DNA of 64,000 nt, taken from contig NZ_JASHIZ010000001.1 in NCBI RefSeq assembly GCF_030733425.1, positions 62,001-126,000 of the forward strand. The letters run 5' to 3'. The stretch's first letter is position 1, and every line of letters starts with the position of its first letter. The notes below the pieces were generated by a model that saw only the letters and a program-made list of their open reading frames with translations, searched no databases and was not told where the DNA came from. Positions 37,268-46,760 of this stretch are shown piece by piece. The translations under genes were made by a program, and so were the position numbers. This DNA is from Roseovarius sp. MMSF_3350. Its GTDB lineage: Bacteria; Pseudomonadota; Alphaproteobacteria; Rhodobacterales; Rhodobacteraceae.

Positions 37268-38065
37268 TTGGATTACGACAAACTTGTCACGGTCATGCGG
37301 CGCCTGGCGCTGGAAGCCGGCGATCGCATCATGGATATCTACGACGCCGACGATTTCGACGTGAAGGTGAAATCCGATGACAGCCCGGTCACCGCGGCGG
37401 ACGAGGCGGCGGATAAAATCATCTCGGACGGGCTGCGGGCGGAGTTTCCCGACGTGACCCTGATCACCGAGGAACAGGCCGCGACCCATGGCGAGCAGGC
37501 CGAGACGTTCCTGATCGTCGATCCTCTGGACGGAACCAAGGAATTCATCCACCGCCGCGGCGACTTTACCGTCAACATCGCCTATGTCGAGAATGGCACG
37601 CCGACGCGCGGTGTGGTGTATGCGCCGGCGAAGGGGCGGATGTTCTTTACCCGTGGCGACGGGGTTTCGGTAGAGGAAACCGGCCCATTCGCGCGGCACA
37701 GGACGGGAGCTTTGACCGAGATCGGCGTGTCCGATCCGGACAACGCGGCGCTGATGGTGGTGGCCAGCAAGTCGCACCGGGACCAGGCGACGGATGATTA
37801 CATCAACAAATATGCCGTCAAGGATATGAAGAGCGCGGGGTCTTCGCTGAAGTTTTGCCTGATCGCGACGGGCGAGGCGGATATCTATCCGCGTTTGGGC
37901 CGCACAATGGAGTGGGACACCGCCGCCGGGCACGCGGTGCTGCTGGGCGCCGGTGGGCGGGTGGTGCGCTTCGACGACCAGAGCCCGCTGGGCTATGGCA
38001 AGGCGGAGTACGCCAACCCGTTCTTCATTGCCTACGCGCCCAAGGTTGAGCTTAAGCCCGCCTGA
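37268..38065 (+). CDS. cysQ: 3'(2'),5'-bisphosphate nucleotidase
   Basis: 265 residues of the inositol-monophosphatase fold. The metal site is seen as ITEEQ and IVDPLDGTKEFIHRRGDFTVNIAY, then EWDTAAGHAVL. It hydrolyses PAP, the product left after PAPS is used for sulfation or sulfate reduction. TTG 37268 is favoured because GGAG sits 6 bases upstream; a TTG at 37256 lacks this. The stop overlaps the kdsB ATG by one base. A sulfotransferase lies in the same cluster. Confidence 0.9.
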   Translation: MDYDKLVTVMRRLALEAGDRIMDIYDADDFDVKVKSDDSPVTAADEAADKIISDGLRAEFPDVTLITEEQAATHGEQAETFLIVDPLDGTKEFIHRRGDFTVNIAYVENGTPTRGVVYAPAKGRMFFTRGDGVSVEETGPFARHRTGALTEIGVSDPDNAALMVVASKSHRDQATDDYINKYAVKDMKSAGSSLKFCLIATGEADIYPRLGRTMEWDTAAGHAVLLGAGGRVVRFDDQSPLGYGKAEYANPFFIAYAPKVELKPA

Positions 38066-38865
38066 TGAGCGTGCTGGTGGTCATCCCGGCGCGTTACGCC
38101 TCGAGCCGGTATCCGGGCAAGCCGCTGGCCATGCTGCGCGGCGCGGACGGCACCGAGAAAAGCCTGATCGAACGCAGCTGGCTGGCGGCCACCAGCGTTT
38201 CGGGCGTCGACCGGGTGGTCGTGGCCACGGACGACGCGCGGATCGAAGCAGCGGCGCACGGCTTTGGCGCAGAGGTGGTGATGACGTCGGCCGACTGCGC
38301 CAACGGGACCGAACGCTGCGCCGAGGCGCTGGGCAAGGTGGGCGGCGACTACAAGATTGTCGTGAACCTGCAGGGCGACGCGCCGCTGACCCCCCATTGG
38401 TTTGTCGAGGACCTGATCGCGGGGATGCGCGAGAACCCGGAAACCGATGTGGCCACGCCGGTGCTGCGCTGCGACGGGCGCGCGCTGAACGGTTTTCTGG
38501 AGGATCGCGCCAATGGCCGGGTGGGCGGCACGACGGCCGTTTTCGGCCGATCGCGCCACGCGCTCTATTTCTCGAAGGAAGTGGTGCCTTATACGTCGCG
38601 CGTGTATGACGACAAAGAGGACACGCCGGTGTTTCACCATGTGGGGGTCTATGCCTACCGCCCCGAAGCGTTGTATGCATATGGTGCCTGGCCGGCGGGC
38701 CCGCTGGAAACCCTGGAAGGGCTCGAGCAACTGCGGTTTCTGGAGAACCGGCGGTCGATCCTGTGCGTCGAGGTCGAGGCGCGCGGCCGACAATTCTGGG
38801 AACTTAACAACCCGGAAGATATTGAGAGGATAGAAGGCATGATGCGAACTATGCACATGTCGTAG
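38065..38865 (+). CDS. kdsB: 3-deoxy-manno-octulosonate cytidylyltransferase
   Basis: 266 residues. The nucleotidyltransferase N-terminus VLVVIPARYASSRYPGKPLA and NLQGDAPLTP are diagnostic for CMP-sugar synthetases of the KdsB group. It activates Kdo with CTP for lipid A core or Kdo-containing capsules. Translationally coupled to cysQ (TGATG). A Kdo-linked capsule primer would fit the nearby KpsM-like permease, but an LPS role is equally possible. Confidence 0.93.
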   Translation: MSVLVVIPARYASSRYPGKPLAMLRGADGTEKSLIERSWLAATSVSGVDRVVVATDDARIEAAAHGFGAEVVMTSADCANGTERCAEALGKVGGDYKIVVNLQGDAPLTPHWFVEDLIAGMRENPETDVATPVLRCDGRALNGFLEDRANGRVGGTTAVFGRSRHALYFSKEVVPYTSRVYDDKEDTPVFHHVGVYAYRPEALYAYGAWPAGPLETLEGLEQLRFLENRRSILCVEVEARGRQFWELNNPEDIERIEGMMRTMHMS

Positions 38866-38981
38866 GCAAGGCGAGGAAACGAGCCCGAATTTCATAGGGT
38901 TGCCACATTGAGCCGGTTGTATTCCGGCGCGTGACGTGGGTTTTCTTCTGGCGAGTGCCGACAGCGGCTAAGGAGCTTTAA

Positions 38982-39881
38982 ATGCGTAAAAAACTTACCA
39001 AGGCGATTTTCCCCGTGGCCGGGCTGGGAACGCGTTTTCTACCGGCGACCAAATCGGTTCCGAAAGAGATCATGACGCTGGTCGACCGCCCGTTGGTGCA
39101 ATACGCCATCGACGAGGCACGAGAGGCCGGTATCAAGGAATTCATCTTTGTCACCTCGCGCGGCAAGGGCGCGCTGGAGGACTATTTCGACAATGCGCCG
39201 CAGCTGGAACAGGAATTGCGCAAGAAAGGCAAGGAAGAGCTACTGGAGATTCTGAAATCCACCAACATGGACAGTGGCGAGATTGCCTATACCCGCCAGA
39301 ACAAGGCGCTGGGCCTGGGTCACGCGGTATGGTGTGCGCGCCGGCTGATCGGCAACGAGCCTTTCGCGGTGATCCTGCCGGACGACGTGATCGCGGCGGA
39401 AAAGTCGTGCCTGGCGCAGATGGCGGAGGCATTCAAGGAAACCGATGGCGAGAACAACATGGTAGCCGCAATGGAGGTTCCTGCGGACAAGGCCTCGGCC
39501 TATGGCGTTCTTGACATCAAGGAAGACATGGGCCGGATGGTCACCACCAAGGGTATGGTCGAGAAGCCGGCAGCGGGCGAGGCACCTTCAAATCTCGCGG
39601 TGATCGGGCGCTACATCCTGACGCCCACGGTCTTGCAGAAGCTGAACAAGAAGCAGACCGGCGCCGGCGGAGAAATCCAGCTGACCGACGCCATCGACGC
39701 GGCGCGCGACGAGGGCGAGGAGGTCTTTGGCTTCCGTTTCGAGGGCGAGCGGTTCGACTGCGGCTCGAAGGCGGGCTTCCTTCAGGCGACGGTCGCGTTC
39801 GCGCTGAACCGGCCGGAACTGCGCGACGACCTGCTGAGCTATATCTCGGACGTGGTGCAGCCCGCCAAGGCGGCGCAGTAA
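38982..39881 (+). CDS. galU: UTP-glucose-1-phosphate uridylyltransferase
   Basis: 299 residues. AIFPVAGLGTRFLPATKSVPKEI is the nucleotide-binding signature and VEKP...IGRYILTP the metal and sugar site. It makes UDP-glucose for surface polysaccharides and galactose metabolism. AAGGAG lies 7-8 bases before ATG 38982, and a 116-bp spacer leaves room for a promoter. UDP-glucose is the substrate of GalE, encoded 19 bp downstream. Confidence 0.95.
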   Translation: MRKKLTKAIFPVAGLGTRFLPATKSVPKEIMTLVDRPLVQYAIDEAREAGIKEFIFVTSRGKGALEDYFDNAPQLEQELRKKGKEELLEILKSTNMDSGEIAYTRQNKALGLGHAVWCARRLIGNEPFAVILPDDVIAAEKSCLAQMAEAFKETDGENNMVAAMEVPADKASAYGVLDIKEDMGRMVTTKGMVEKPAAGEAPSNLAVIGRYILTPTVLQKLNKKQTGAGGEIQLTDAIDAARDEGEEVFGFRFEGERFDCGSKAGFLQATVAFALNRPELRDDLLSYISDVVQPAKAAQ

Positions 39882-39900
39882 CGAAGGAGCGCGGCAGCTC

Positions 39901-40884
39901 GTGCCGAATGTACTTGTCACCGGCGGCGCGGGCTATATCGGCTCGCATGCCTGCAAGGCTCTGGCCACTGCCGGATATACGCCGGTCACTTATGACAACC
40001 TAAGCACCGGGTGGGCGGACGCCGTCAAGTTCGGTCCGTTCGAGCGGGGAGACCTGCGCGACCGGGGGCGGCTGGACGCGGTCTTCGCCGCCTATCAGCC
40101 GGTCGCGGTGCTGCATTTCGGGGCGCTGAGCCAAGTGGGCGAGAGCATGCGCGAGCCGGGGCGCTATTGGGACAACAACGTCACGGGCTCGCTTGTCCTG
40201 ATGGAGGCGGCGGTGGCCGCAGGTTGTGAAAAGTTCGTCTTTTCCTCGACCTGTGCCACCTATGGCGACCAGGACAACGTGGTGCTGAACGAGGACAGCG
40301 CGCAGGCGCCGATCAACGCCTATGGCGCGTCGAAACGGGCGATCGAGGACATGCTGCGCGGTTTCGAGGCGGCGCACGGCTTGCGGCACGTGATCTTTAG
40401 GTATTTCAACGTGGCCGGAGCCGACCCCGAGGCCGAGGTGGGCGAGTTCCACCAGCCCGAGACGCATCTTGTGCCGCTCATCCTGGATGCGATCGACGGG
40501 CGACGCGATGCGCTGACGATCTTCGGCACGGATTACGATACGCCTGACGGCACGTGCATCCGGGACTACGTGCATGTCTGCGATCTGGTGGATGCGCATG
40601 TGCTTGGCCTCAAATGGCTGGAGGAAGACAAGGACAGCCGGGTTTTCAACCTTGGCACCGGCAGCGGTTTCTCGGTGCGCGAGGTGATCGAGCACGCGCG
40701 CGACATCACCAAAAAGAACGTGCCCGTGGTCGAGGGGCTACGGCGCCCGGGGGACTGCACCAAGCTTGTTTCGGGATCGGAGCGGGCCTTGTCAGAGTTG
40801 GGCTGGAAACCGGCACGCTCGACCCTGGACGAGATGATCCGCGATGCGTGGCGGTGGCATCAAACTGGACATTACGAGAAATAA
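39901..40884 (+). CDS. galE: UDP-glucose 4-epimerase
   Basis: 327 residues, short-chain dehydrogenase fold. NAD-binding VLVTGGAGYIGSHACKAL; catalytic S-x24-YxxxK with SSTCATYGD and AYGASKR; NVAGADPEAEVGE typical for GalE. It interconverts UDP-glucose and UDP-galactose. The start is GTG with AAGGAG 12-13 bases upstream, a long spacing. Probably co-transcribed with galU. Confidence 0.95.
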   Translation: MPNVLVTGGAGYIGSHACKALATAGYTPVTYDNLSTGWADAVKFGPFERGDLRDRGRLDAVFAAYQPVAVLHFGALSQVGESMREPGRYWDNNVTGSLVLMEAAVAAGCEKFVFSSTCATYGDQDNVVLNEDSAQAPINAYGASKRAIEDMLRGFEAAHGLRHVIFRYFNVAGADPEAEVGEFHQPETHLVPLILDAIDGRRDALTIFGTDYDTPDGTCIRDYVHVCDLVDAHVLGLKWLEEDKDSRVFNLGTGSGFSVREVIEHARDITKKNVPVVEGLRRPGDCTKLVSGSERALSELGWKPARSTLDEMIRDAWRWHQTGHYEK

Positions 40885-40923
40885 CGCCGACCCTGCGGTC
40901 GAAGGAAGGGTCAGGCAGGACGG

Positions 40924-41946
40924 ATGAGCGTGCTTTCGCAAGCATGGGAGGCGTACAGGCTTCGGTGGAAGCGCCGGCGCCTGTTGTTTCGCGCGCTGCG
41001 CAAGCGGCGGCAGTTGCGCCCGGTGATGGACCGCACCGACCGGATCGCGCCTGGGGACATCCTGTGCTTTTCCACCGTCCGAAACGAGGCGGTGCGGCTG
41101 CCTTATTTTCTGGAGCATCACCGGGCGCTGGGTGTGCGCCATTTTCTGTTCGTGGACAATGACAGCGGCGACGGTACGCGCGAATATTTGCAGGCGCAGG
41201 AAGACGTGTCGCTGTGGCGGACAAAGGCCAGCTACAAGCTGTCACGCTTTGGGGTCGATTGGCTGACCTGGCTGCAGATCAGGCACGGGCACGGGCATTG
41301 GTGCCTGACGCTGGATGCCGACGAGATCCTGATCTATCCGCATCACGAAACGCGCCCCTTGCCTGCGCTGGTGGAAAGGCTGGAGCAATCGGGGCGCGAC
41401 TCGTTCGGGGTGCTGATGCTGGACATGTATCCCAAAGGCCCGCTGGCGCAACATGACTATGCTGCCGGGGCCGATCCTTTCGAGCGGTTGTGCTGGTTCG
41501 ACGGGGGCAACTACATGATCCGGCGAAAGCCGGACCTGCACAACCTTTGGATCCAGGGCGGGGTGCGGGCGCGCAGGTTCTTTGCCGACCGGCCCGAAAG
41601 GGCGCCGACGATGGGCAAGATGCCCTTGGTGAAGTGGAACCGCCGATATGCCTATGTCAGCAGCGCGCATTCCCTGTTGCCGCGCCGGTTGAACCGGGTC
41701 TACGACGAGGGTGGGGGCGAGCGGCTGTCGGGGGTCCTGCTGCATACGAAGTTTCTGAACACGGTGGTCGACCGCTCGGCCGAGGAAAAACAGCGGCAGG
41801 AGCATTTCGCCAACAGCGACCTTTACGACAGCTACTATGACGCGCTGACCGAGAACCCCGATCTGTGGTGTCCGGCCTCGACGCGGCTGATCGGGTGGCG
41901 CCAGCTGGAGGCGATGGGCCTGATGTCGAAGGGCAACTGGATTTGA
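40924..41946 (+). CDS. Glycosyltransferase, family 2-like (paralogue 1)
   Basis: 340 residues. Central motifs are FSTVRNEAVRLPYFLEHHRALGV, FLFVDNDSGDGT and LTLDADEILIYP, the last a candidate DxD metal site. These fit glycosyltransferases of the GT2/GT92-like type. The N-terminus is strongly basic (RWKRRRLLFRALRKRR) with no membrane span, suggesting peripheral binding to the inner membrane. Donor and acceptor are unknown. More than half of its residues match the next gene, so the pair arose by duplication. It lies 39 bp after galE. Confidence 0.82.
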   Translation: MSVLSQAWEAYRLRWKRRRLLFRALRKRRQLRPVMDRTDRIAPGDILCFSTVRNEAVRLPYFLEHHRALGVRHFLFVDNDSGDGTREYLQAQEDVSLWRTKASYKLSRFGVDWLTWLQIRHGHGHWCLTLDADEILIYPHHETRPLPALVERLEQSGRDSFGVLMLDMYPKGPLAQHDYAAGADPFERLCWFDGGNYMIRRKPDLHNLWIQGGVRARRFFADRPERAPTMGKMPLVKWNRRYAYVSSAHSLLPRRLNRVYDEGGGERLSGVLLHTKFLNTVVDRSAEEKQRQEHFANSDLYDSYYDALTENPDLWCPASTRLIGWRQLEAMGLMSKGNWI

Positions 41947-42104
41947 GGACCGGAATTGTTTGCGTTTTGGAAACAACTGCTTATACCGGCTGAAGGGGAG
42001 CGGAACCGGCGATTTCGGCGGTGTACGATTGTGGAAAAGAATGTATTAACACGGAGCGTGTATGTTGGCGGCCGGTCAGTTCGGTGGCCCAGAGGATGTG
42101 AGTG

Positions 42105-43115
42105 GTGAGTTTGTTGCAGTCATATGCCATGCGGCTGCGCCGGAAGCGGCACCGGGTGCGTGCCTTCCGCAAGCATTTTTCGCTCAAGCCCGTGGTGGAC
42201 CGCACGCGCAAGATCCGGTCCGGCGATATCCTGCTCTTCAGTACCATGCGCGACGAATTCGTGCGCCTGCCGTTTTTCCTGCAATACTACCGCGCCCTTG
42301 GCGTGTCGCATTTCCTGATCGTCGACAATGACAGCAGCGATGGCGGCAGAGAGTTCATGGCCGACCAGCCCGACGTGTCGATCTGGACCACCAAGGCCAG
42401 TTACAAGGGATCGAAATTCGGGGTTGATTGGCTGAACTGGTTGCAGCGCAAATATGGCCACGGGCACTGGACGCTTGTGGTCGATCCCGATGAGCTGTTC
42501 ATCTATCCGTTCTGCGACACGCGGCCCATCCGGGCGCTGACCGACTGGCTGGACACCAGCCAGGTCAAATCCTTCGGTGCGATGCTGCTGGACATGTACC
42601 CCAAGGGGCGCATCGACGAGGTGCGATACCTGCCCGGGCAGGACCCGCTGGAGATCGCGGGGTGGTTCGACCCTGGGAACTATGTGATCGAAAAGAACCG
42701 GCAGTACGGCAACCTGTGGATCCAGGGCGGGCCGCGCAGCCGGGTCTTCTTTCCCGACCGGCCCAAGAAGGCCCCCGCGCTGAACAAGACGCCGCTGGTG
42801 CGATGGGACAAGCGGTACACATATATCAGTTCGACCCACACGCTTTTGCCGCGGGGACTGAACCTGACCTATGACGAGTGGGGCGGGGAAAAGGCCAGCG
42901 GCATCCTGCTGCACGCGAAGTTCTTGAACACGTTCACCGCCAAGGCGGAGGAAGAGTTGCAGCGTGGCCAGCACTATGCCGGCAGTGTCGAATACAAATC
43001 ATATGCCGAGAAATTTCAGGACAGTCCCGACCTTTGGTGCAAATGGTCGGAGAAATATATAAACTGGCGACAATTGGAAATTCTTGGGCTGATGTCCAAG
43101 GGAAACTGGGCATGA
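42105..43115 (+). CDS. Glycosyltransferase, family 2-like (paralogue 2)
   Basis: 336 residues, with the same blocks as the previous gene: FSTMRDEFVRLPFFLQYYRALGV, FLIVDNDSSDGG, LVVDPDELFIYP and a shared WIQGG and MSKGNWA end. GTG 42105 is chosen over the neighbouring GTG 42102 because its first residues match the paralogue; AGAGGA lies 9 bases upstream. The 158-bp spacer before it is the largest in the glycan cluster. The donor sugar is unknown. The next gene begins 13 bp later. Confidence 0.82.
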   Translation: MSLLQSYAMRLRRKRHRVRAFRKHFSLKPVVDRTRKIRSGDILLFSTMRDEFVRLPFFLQYYRALGVSHFLIVDNDSSDGGREFMADQPDVSIWTTKASYKGSKFGVDWLNWLQRKYGHGHWTLVVDPDELFIYPFCDTRPIRALTDWLDTSQVKSFGAMLLDMYPKGRIDEVRYLPGQDPLEIAGWFDPGNYVIEKNRQYGNLWIQGGPRSRVFFPDRPKKAPALNKTPLVRWDKRYTYISSTHTLLPRGLNLTYDEWGGEKASGILLHAKFLNTFTAKAEEELQRGQHYAGSVEYKSYAEKFQDSPDLWCKWSEKYINWRQLEILGLMSKGNWA

Positions 43116-43128
43116 GGATGGGCAGAGG

Positions 43129-44829
43129 GTGAGCGTCGGCATCATAATGCTGGTCCACACGGCCTTTGACCGGGCCGAGCAGGTGGCGCGCCATTGGGCC
43201 GCGTCGGGCTGTCCGCTGGTCATTCACGCCGACCGCAACGTGCCCAACGCGACCTACCGTAAATTCGTCAACGCCCTGTCCGACCTCGACCAGGTGGAAT
43301 TTGCCAAGCGCCACCGCTGCGAATGGGGGACATGGGGGCTGGTGGCGGCGACGCAGGAAGCGTCGGAAATAATGCTCAAGAGTTTCCCGGAAGTGCGGCA
43401 CGTCTACCTCGCGTCCGGCTCGTGCCTGCCGCTGCGCCCGGTGCAGGAACTGATTGACTATCTGGCAGATCGACCGCAGACCGACTTCATCGAAAGCGCC
43501 ACGACCGCGGATGTGCCGTGGACGATCGGGGGGCTGGATCACGAGCGGTTCACGCTGCGCTTTCCGTTCTCATGGCGGCGGCATCGCAAGCTGTTTGACC
43601 GCTATGTCGCGCTGCAACGCAAGGTCGGCTACAAGCGGCGCATTCCCAACGGGATCGTGCCGCATATGGGCAGCCAGTGGTGGTGCCTGACCCGCCAGAC
43701 CCTGTCGGCCATACTGACCGACCCCGAGCGGGCGACCTATGATCGCTATTTCAAGCGTGTGTGGATCCCCGACGAGAGCTATTTCCAGACGCTGTCAAGG
43801 CTCTATTCAAGGCAGATCGAGAGCCGGTCGCTGACCCTGTCGAAGTTCGACTACCAGGGCAAGCCGCACATCTTCTACGACGATCACCTGCAATTGCTGC
43901 GGCGCTCGGACTGTTTCGTGGCGCGCAAGATCTGGCCCTTTGCCAATCGGCTCTACAACGCGTTCCTGACCGATGCGGCGGGTGCTATGAAGCGCACGGA
44001 GCCCAACCCCGGCAAGATCGACCGGATCTTTGCCAAGGCGGTGGAGCGGCGCACGCGGGGCCGGCCCGGCCTGCTGATGCAGAGCCGGTTCCCGGTGGAG
44101 GGGCGTGAGAACGGGCTGACCTGTGCGCAATACTCGGTGTTCGAGGGATTCAGCGACCTGTTCGAGAATTTCGAGCCCTGGCTGGCCAAGGTGACGGGCA
44201 CGCGCGTGCATGGGCACCTGTTCGCACCGGAACGGGCCGAGTTTTCCGATGGCCAGACCGTGATGAACGGCGCGCTGAGCGACAGTGCGAAGCTGCGCGA
44301 CTACAATCCCCAGGCATTCCTGGCGAGCCTGATCTGGAACACGCGGGGCGAGCGGCAGTGTTTCCAGCTGGGGCCGCGCGATAATATCAAGGATATCGAG
44401 TGGCAACTGGCCAGGGACCAGAACGCGCAGATCTCGGTGATCTCGGGCGCGTGGGCGGTGCCGCTGTTCAAGTCGAACATGAACTTCGCCGATATCCGGC
44501 AGGAGGCCGCGCTGTTGCAGCAGGTCGAAAGCAAGCACCTGGACGTGCTGCGCTCGCAATGGGGCAAGGCACGGGTGCGGATCTGGACCATGGCGGAATT
44601 CATCGAGGCCCCTATGGAGCCCTTGCAGACCATCATCGACGAGATTGGCAAGCAAAGCGTGCATGGCTTGGCGGAGGTGCCGAAGATGGCCGACCTGACC
44701 GGGTTCGGGCAGTTCCTGCAGAACCTCAAGAACCAGGGGATGCATCCCTACCTGATGGGCGATTTCCCGGTGGAGCATCGCCTGCACGAGCCGCAGGGGC
44801 AAACGCGCAAACCCTACCTGGTGCGATGA
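43129..44829 (+). CDS. Core-2/I-branching-like (GT14) transferase with large C-terminal domain
   Basis: 566 residues. The N-terminal 250 match the beta-1,6-N-acetylglucosaminyltransferase (GT14) type: GIIMLVHTAFDRAEQVARHW, HRCEWGTWGLVAATQEA, YLASGSCLPLRPV, GSQWWCLTRQT and PDESYFQTL. The C-terminal 300 residues resemble the domain found only with such transferases in Rhodobacteraceae (DUF5927/5928 type); its function is undetermined. The start is GTG 43129 after an AGAGGG stretch. It directly abuts the sulfotransferase gene. Confidence 0.82.
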   Translation: MSVGIIMLVHTAFDRAEQVARHWAASGCPLVIHADRNVPNATYRKFVNALSDLDQVEFAKRHRCEWGTWGLVAATQEASEIMLKSFPEVRHVYLASGSCLPLRPVQELIDYLADRPQTDFIESATTADVPWTIGGLDHERFTLRFPFSWRRHRKLFDRYVALQRKVGYKRRIPNGIVPHMGSQWWCLTRQTLSAILTDPERATYDRYFKRVWIPDESYFQTLSRLYSRQIESRSLTLSKFDYQGKPHIFYDDHLQLLRRSDCFVARKIWPFANRLYNAFLTDAAGAMKRTEPNPGKIDRIFAKAVERRTRGRPGLLMQSRFPVEGRENGLTCAQYSVFEGFSDLFENFEPWLAKVTGTRVHGHLFAPERAEFSDGQTVMNGALSDSAKLRDYNPQAFLASLIWNTRGERQCFQLGPRDNIKDIEWQLARDQNAQISVISGAWAVPLFKSNMNFADIRQEAALLQQVESKHLDVLRSQWGKARVRIWTMAEFIEAPMEPLQTIIDEIGKQSVHGLAEVPKMADLTGFGQFLQNLKNQGMHPYLMGDFPVEHRLHEPQGQTRKPYLVR

Positions 44830-46260
44830 ATGGCATTCAATTTCGACTACTTCGTGGTGTTCGCCGAAATGCGCACCGGCTCGAACTTCCTTGAGGCGAA
44901 CCTGAACGCGTTCGAGAGCTTCGAGTGCTTTGGCGAGGCGTTCAACCCGCATTTCATCGGCTATCCCAACCGCGACGAGATCGCCGGCGTGGCGCAGATT
45001 ACGCGGGACGCGGACCCGATGCAGCTGATCAAGGCCGTCAGGGACACGCCCGGCAAGTTGGGCGGGTTCCGGTATTTTCATGACCATGATCCGCGCATTC
45101 TGGAGGTGATGCTGGACGATCCGCGCTGCGCCAAGATCATCCTGACGCGCAACCCGCTGGACAGCTATGTCAGCTGGAAGATCGCGCAGGCGACGGGGCA
45201 GTGGAAGCTGACAAACGTCAAGCGGCGCAAGGACAGCCAGGTACGGTTCGACAAGGCCGAGTTCGAGACGCACGTGACGAAGCTGCAGGAATTTCAGGTG
45301 CAGTTGCTGAACCGTCTTCAGGCCGCGGGGCAGACGGCGTTCTACATTGCCTACGAGGACCTTCAAGATCTCGACGTGCTGAACGGGCTGGCGAAATATC
45401 TGGGCAGCGACGAGCGGCTGGAGGCGCTGGACGCGTCGCTGAAAAAGCAGAATCCCAGCGCGCTGGAAGACAAGGTATCGAATTTCAGGGATATGGAGCA
45501 GGCATTTTCCGGGCTGGACCCGTTCAACCTGACGCGGACGCCCAATTTCGAGCCGCGCCGGGGGCCGGCGGTGCCGAGCTTCGTGACCGGGGCGCATGCA
45601 GCGCTGCTTTACATGCCGATCCGGTCTGGGCCAGAGGCGGAAGTGTGCGCGTGGCTGGCCGGGCTGGATGGCGTGACGGTCGAGGATCTGCCCACGCAGC
45701 TGAACCAGAAGGGCCTGCGACAGTGGAAACGGCGAAAGCCGGGCCACCGCAGCTTTACCGTCTTGCGGCATCCGGTGGCGCGGGCCCACGCCGCGTTCTG
45801 CGGCAAGATTCTGCAAACCGGGCCGGGGTGTTTGGCCGATATCCGCAAGACATTGCGCAATTTTCACAAGCTGCCGCTGCCGGGGCAAATGCCGGACGAG
45901 GGTTATGACCTCAGGGCCCACAAGCTGGCCTTTGGCGCATTCCTGCAATTCCTGAAGGCGAACCTGGCGGGTCAGACCAACATCCGGGTGGATGCGCATT
46001 GGGCGACGCAGGCGTCCATCATGCAGGGCATGGCGCAGTTCAGCGTTCCGGACGTGGTGATGCGCGAGGAGGAGCTGGCCGAGGGGTTGCCGCGGCTGGC
46101 GGCCTCGGTCGGGTACGAGACCGCTGAAGAACCGAGATCTGCGCCGGCAGACCAGCCCTTCGCGATTGAAGACATCTACGATGAAGAGGTCGAGGACCTT
46201 GTCGCGGACATCTACCAGCGCGACTACATGATGTTCGGGTTCAAACCTTACGCGGCCTGA
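44830..46260 (+). CDS. Sulfotransferase-family protein with two modules
   Basis: 476 residues. Module 1 (about 1-240) has the PAPS 5'-phosphosulfate loop R15-T-G-S-N and the 3'-phosphate motif TRNPLDSYVS at 106-114. Module 2 (about 250-476) repeats a 3'-phosphate-like FTVLRHPVARAHAAF at 309-323, but its 5' loop is not convincing, so it may be degenerate. The enzyme should transfer sulfate to a glycan. Start ATG is the base after the previous stop. Sulfation would release PAP, the CysQ substrate encoded in the same cluster. Confidence 0.8.
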   Translation: MAFNFDYFVVFAEMRTGSNFLEANLNAFESFECFGEAFNPHFIGYPNRDEIAGVAQITRDADPMQLIKAVRDTPGKLGGFRYFHDHDPRILEVMLDDPRCAKIILTRNPLDSYVSWKIAQATGQWKLTNVKRRKDSQVRFDKAEFETHVTKLQEFQVQLLNRLQAAGQTAFYIAYEDLQDLDVLNGLAKYLGSDERLEALDASLKKQNPSALEDKVSNFRDMEQAFSGLDPFNLTRTPNFEPRRGPAVPSFVTGAHAALLYMPIRSGPEAEVCAWLAGLDGVTVEDLPTQLNQKGLRQWKRRKPGHRSFTVLRHPVARAHAAFCGKILQTGPGCLADIRKTLRNFHKLPLPGQMPDEGYDLRAHKLAFGAFLQFLKANLAGQTNIRVDAHWATQASIMQGMAQFSVPDVVMREEELAEGLPRLAASVGYETAEEPRSAPADQPFAIEDIYDEEVEDLVADIYQRDYMMFGFKPYAA

Positions 46261-46712
46261 ACCGACTGCGCCTCGGTGATGATGGTGTGCAGCGTCGCCG
46301 GATCGTCATTGGCGCGAAGCTTGGCGCAGATCGCCGGATCGCGCAGCGTGCGAGACACCAGCGCCAGCGCCTTGAGGTGCTCGACCCCGGCATCTTCGGG
46401 CGCGAAAAGGGCGAAGGCAAGGTCGACCGGCTGGCGGTCGACCGAGTTGAAGTCGATCGGGGTTTCCAGAAGGACGAGCGCACCGACGACCGTGTCGATG
46501 CCGGACAGACGCGCATGGGGCAGGGCGACACCGTGCCCGACGCCCGTCGGACCAAGATTTTCACGCTCGATAAGCGCGTCGACCACGGCCTGATGATCTA
46601 GGCCGTAGACCGACTCGGCAATGCTGCCCAGTTCGTGCAACAGGCGCTTTTTGCTGGACACGGAGGAATACACCCGAACCGCGTCAGGCCGCAAAATCTG
46701 AGAGAACTGCAT
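46248..46712 (-). CDS. ptsN: PTS IIA-like nitrogen regulatory protein
   Basis: 154 residues. Phospho-acceptor His is in GVALPHARL, preceded by the ENLGPTGVGHG loop typical of EIIA-Ntr. The protein, phosphorylated by EINtr/NPr, tunes K+ uptake, stress and nitrogen responses. It overlaps the convergent sulfotransferase gene by 13 bp. hpf lies 48 bp upstream, the usual partner in the rpoN region. Confidence 0.93.
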   Translation of the reverse strand: MQFSQILRPDAVRVYSSVSSKKRLLHELGSIAESVYGLDHQAVVDALIERENLGPTGVGHGVALPHARLSGIDTVVGALVLLETPIDFNSVDRQPVDLAFALFAPEDAGVEHLKALALVSRTLRDPAICAKLRANDDPATLHTIITEAQSVQAA

Positions 46713-46760
46713 TCAGCTACGCTCCATCGGCGGCCGGCGCCGCCTTGCTTGCTCGATCGT

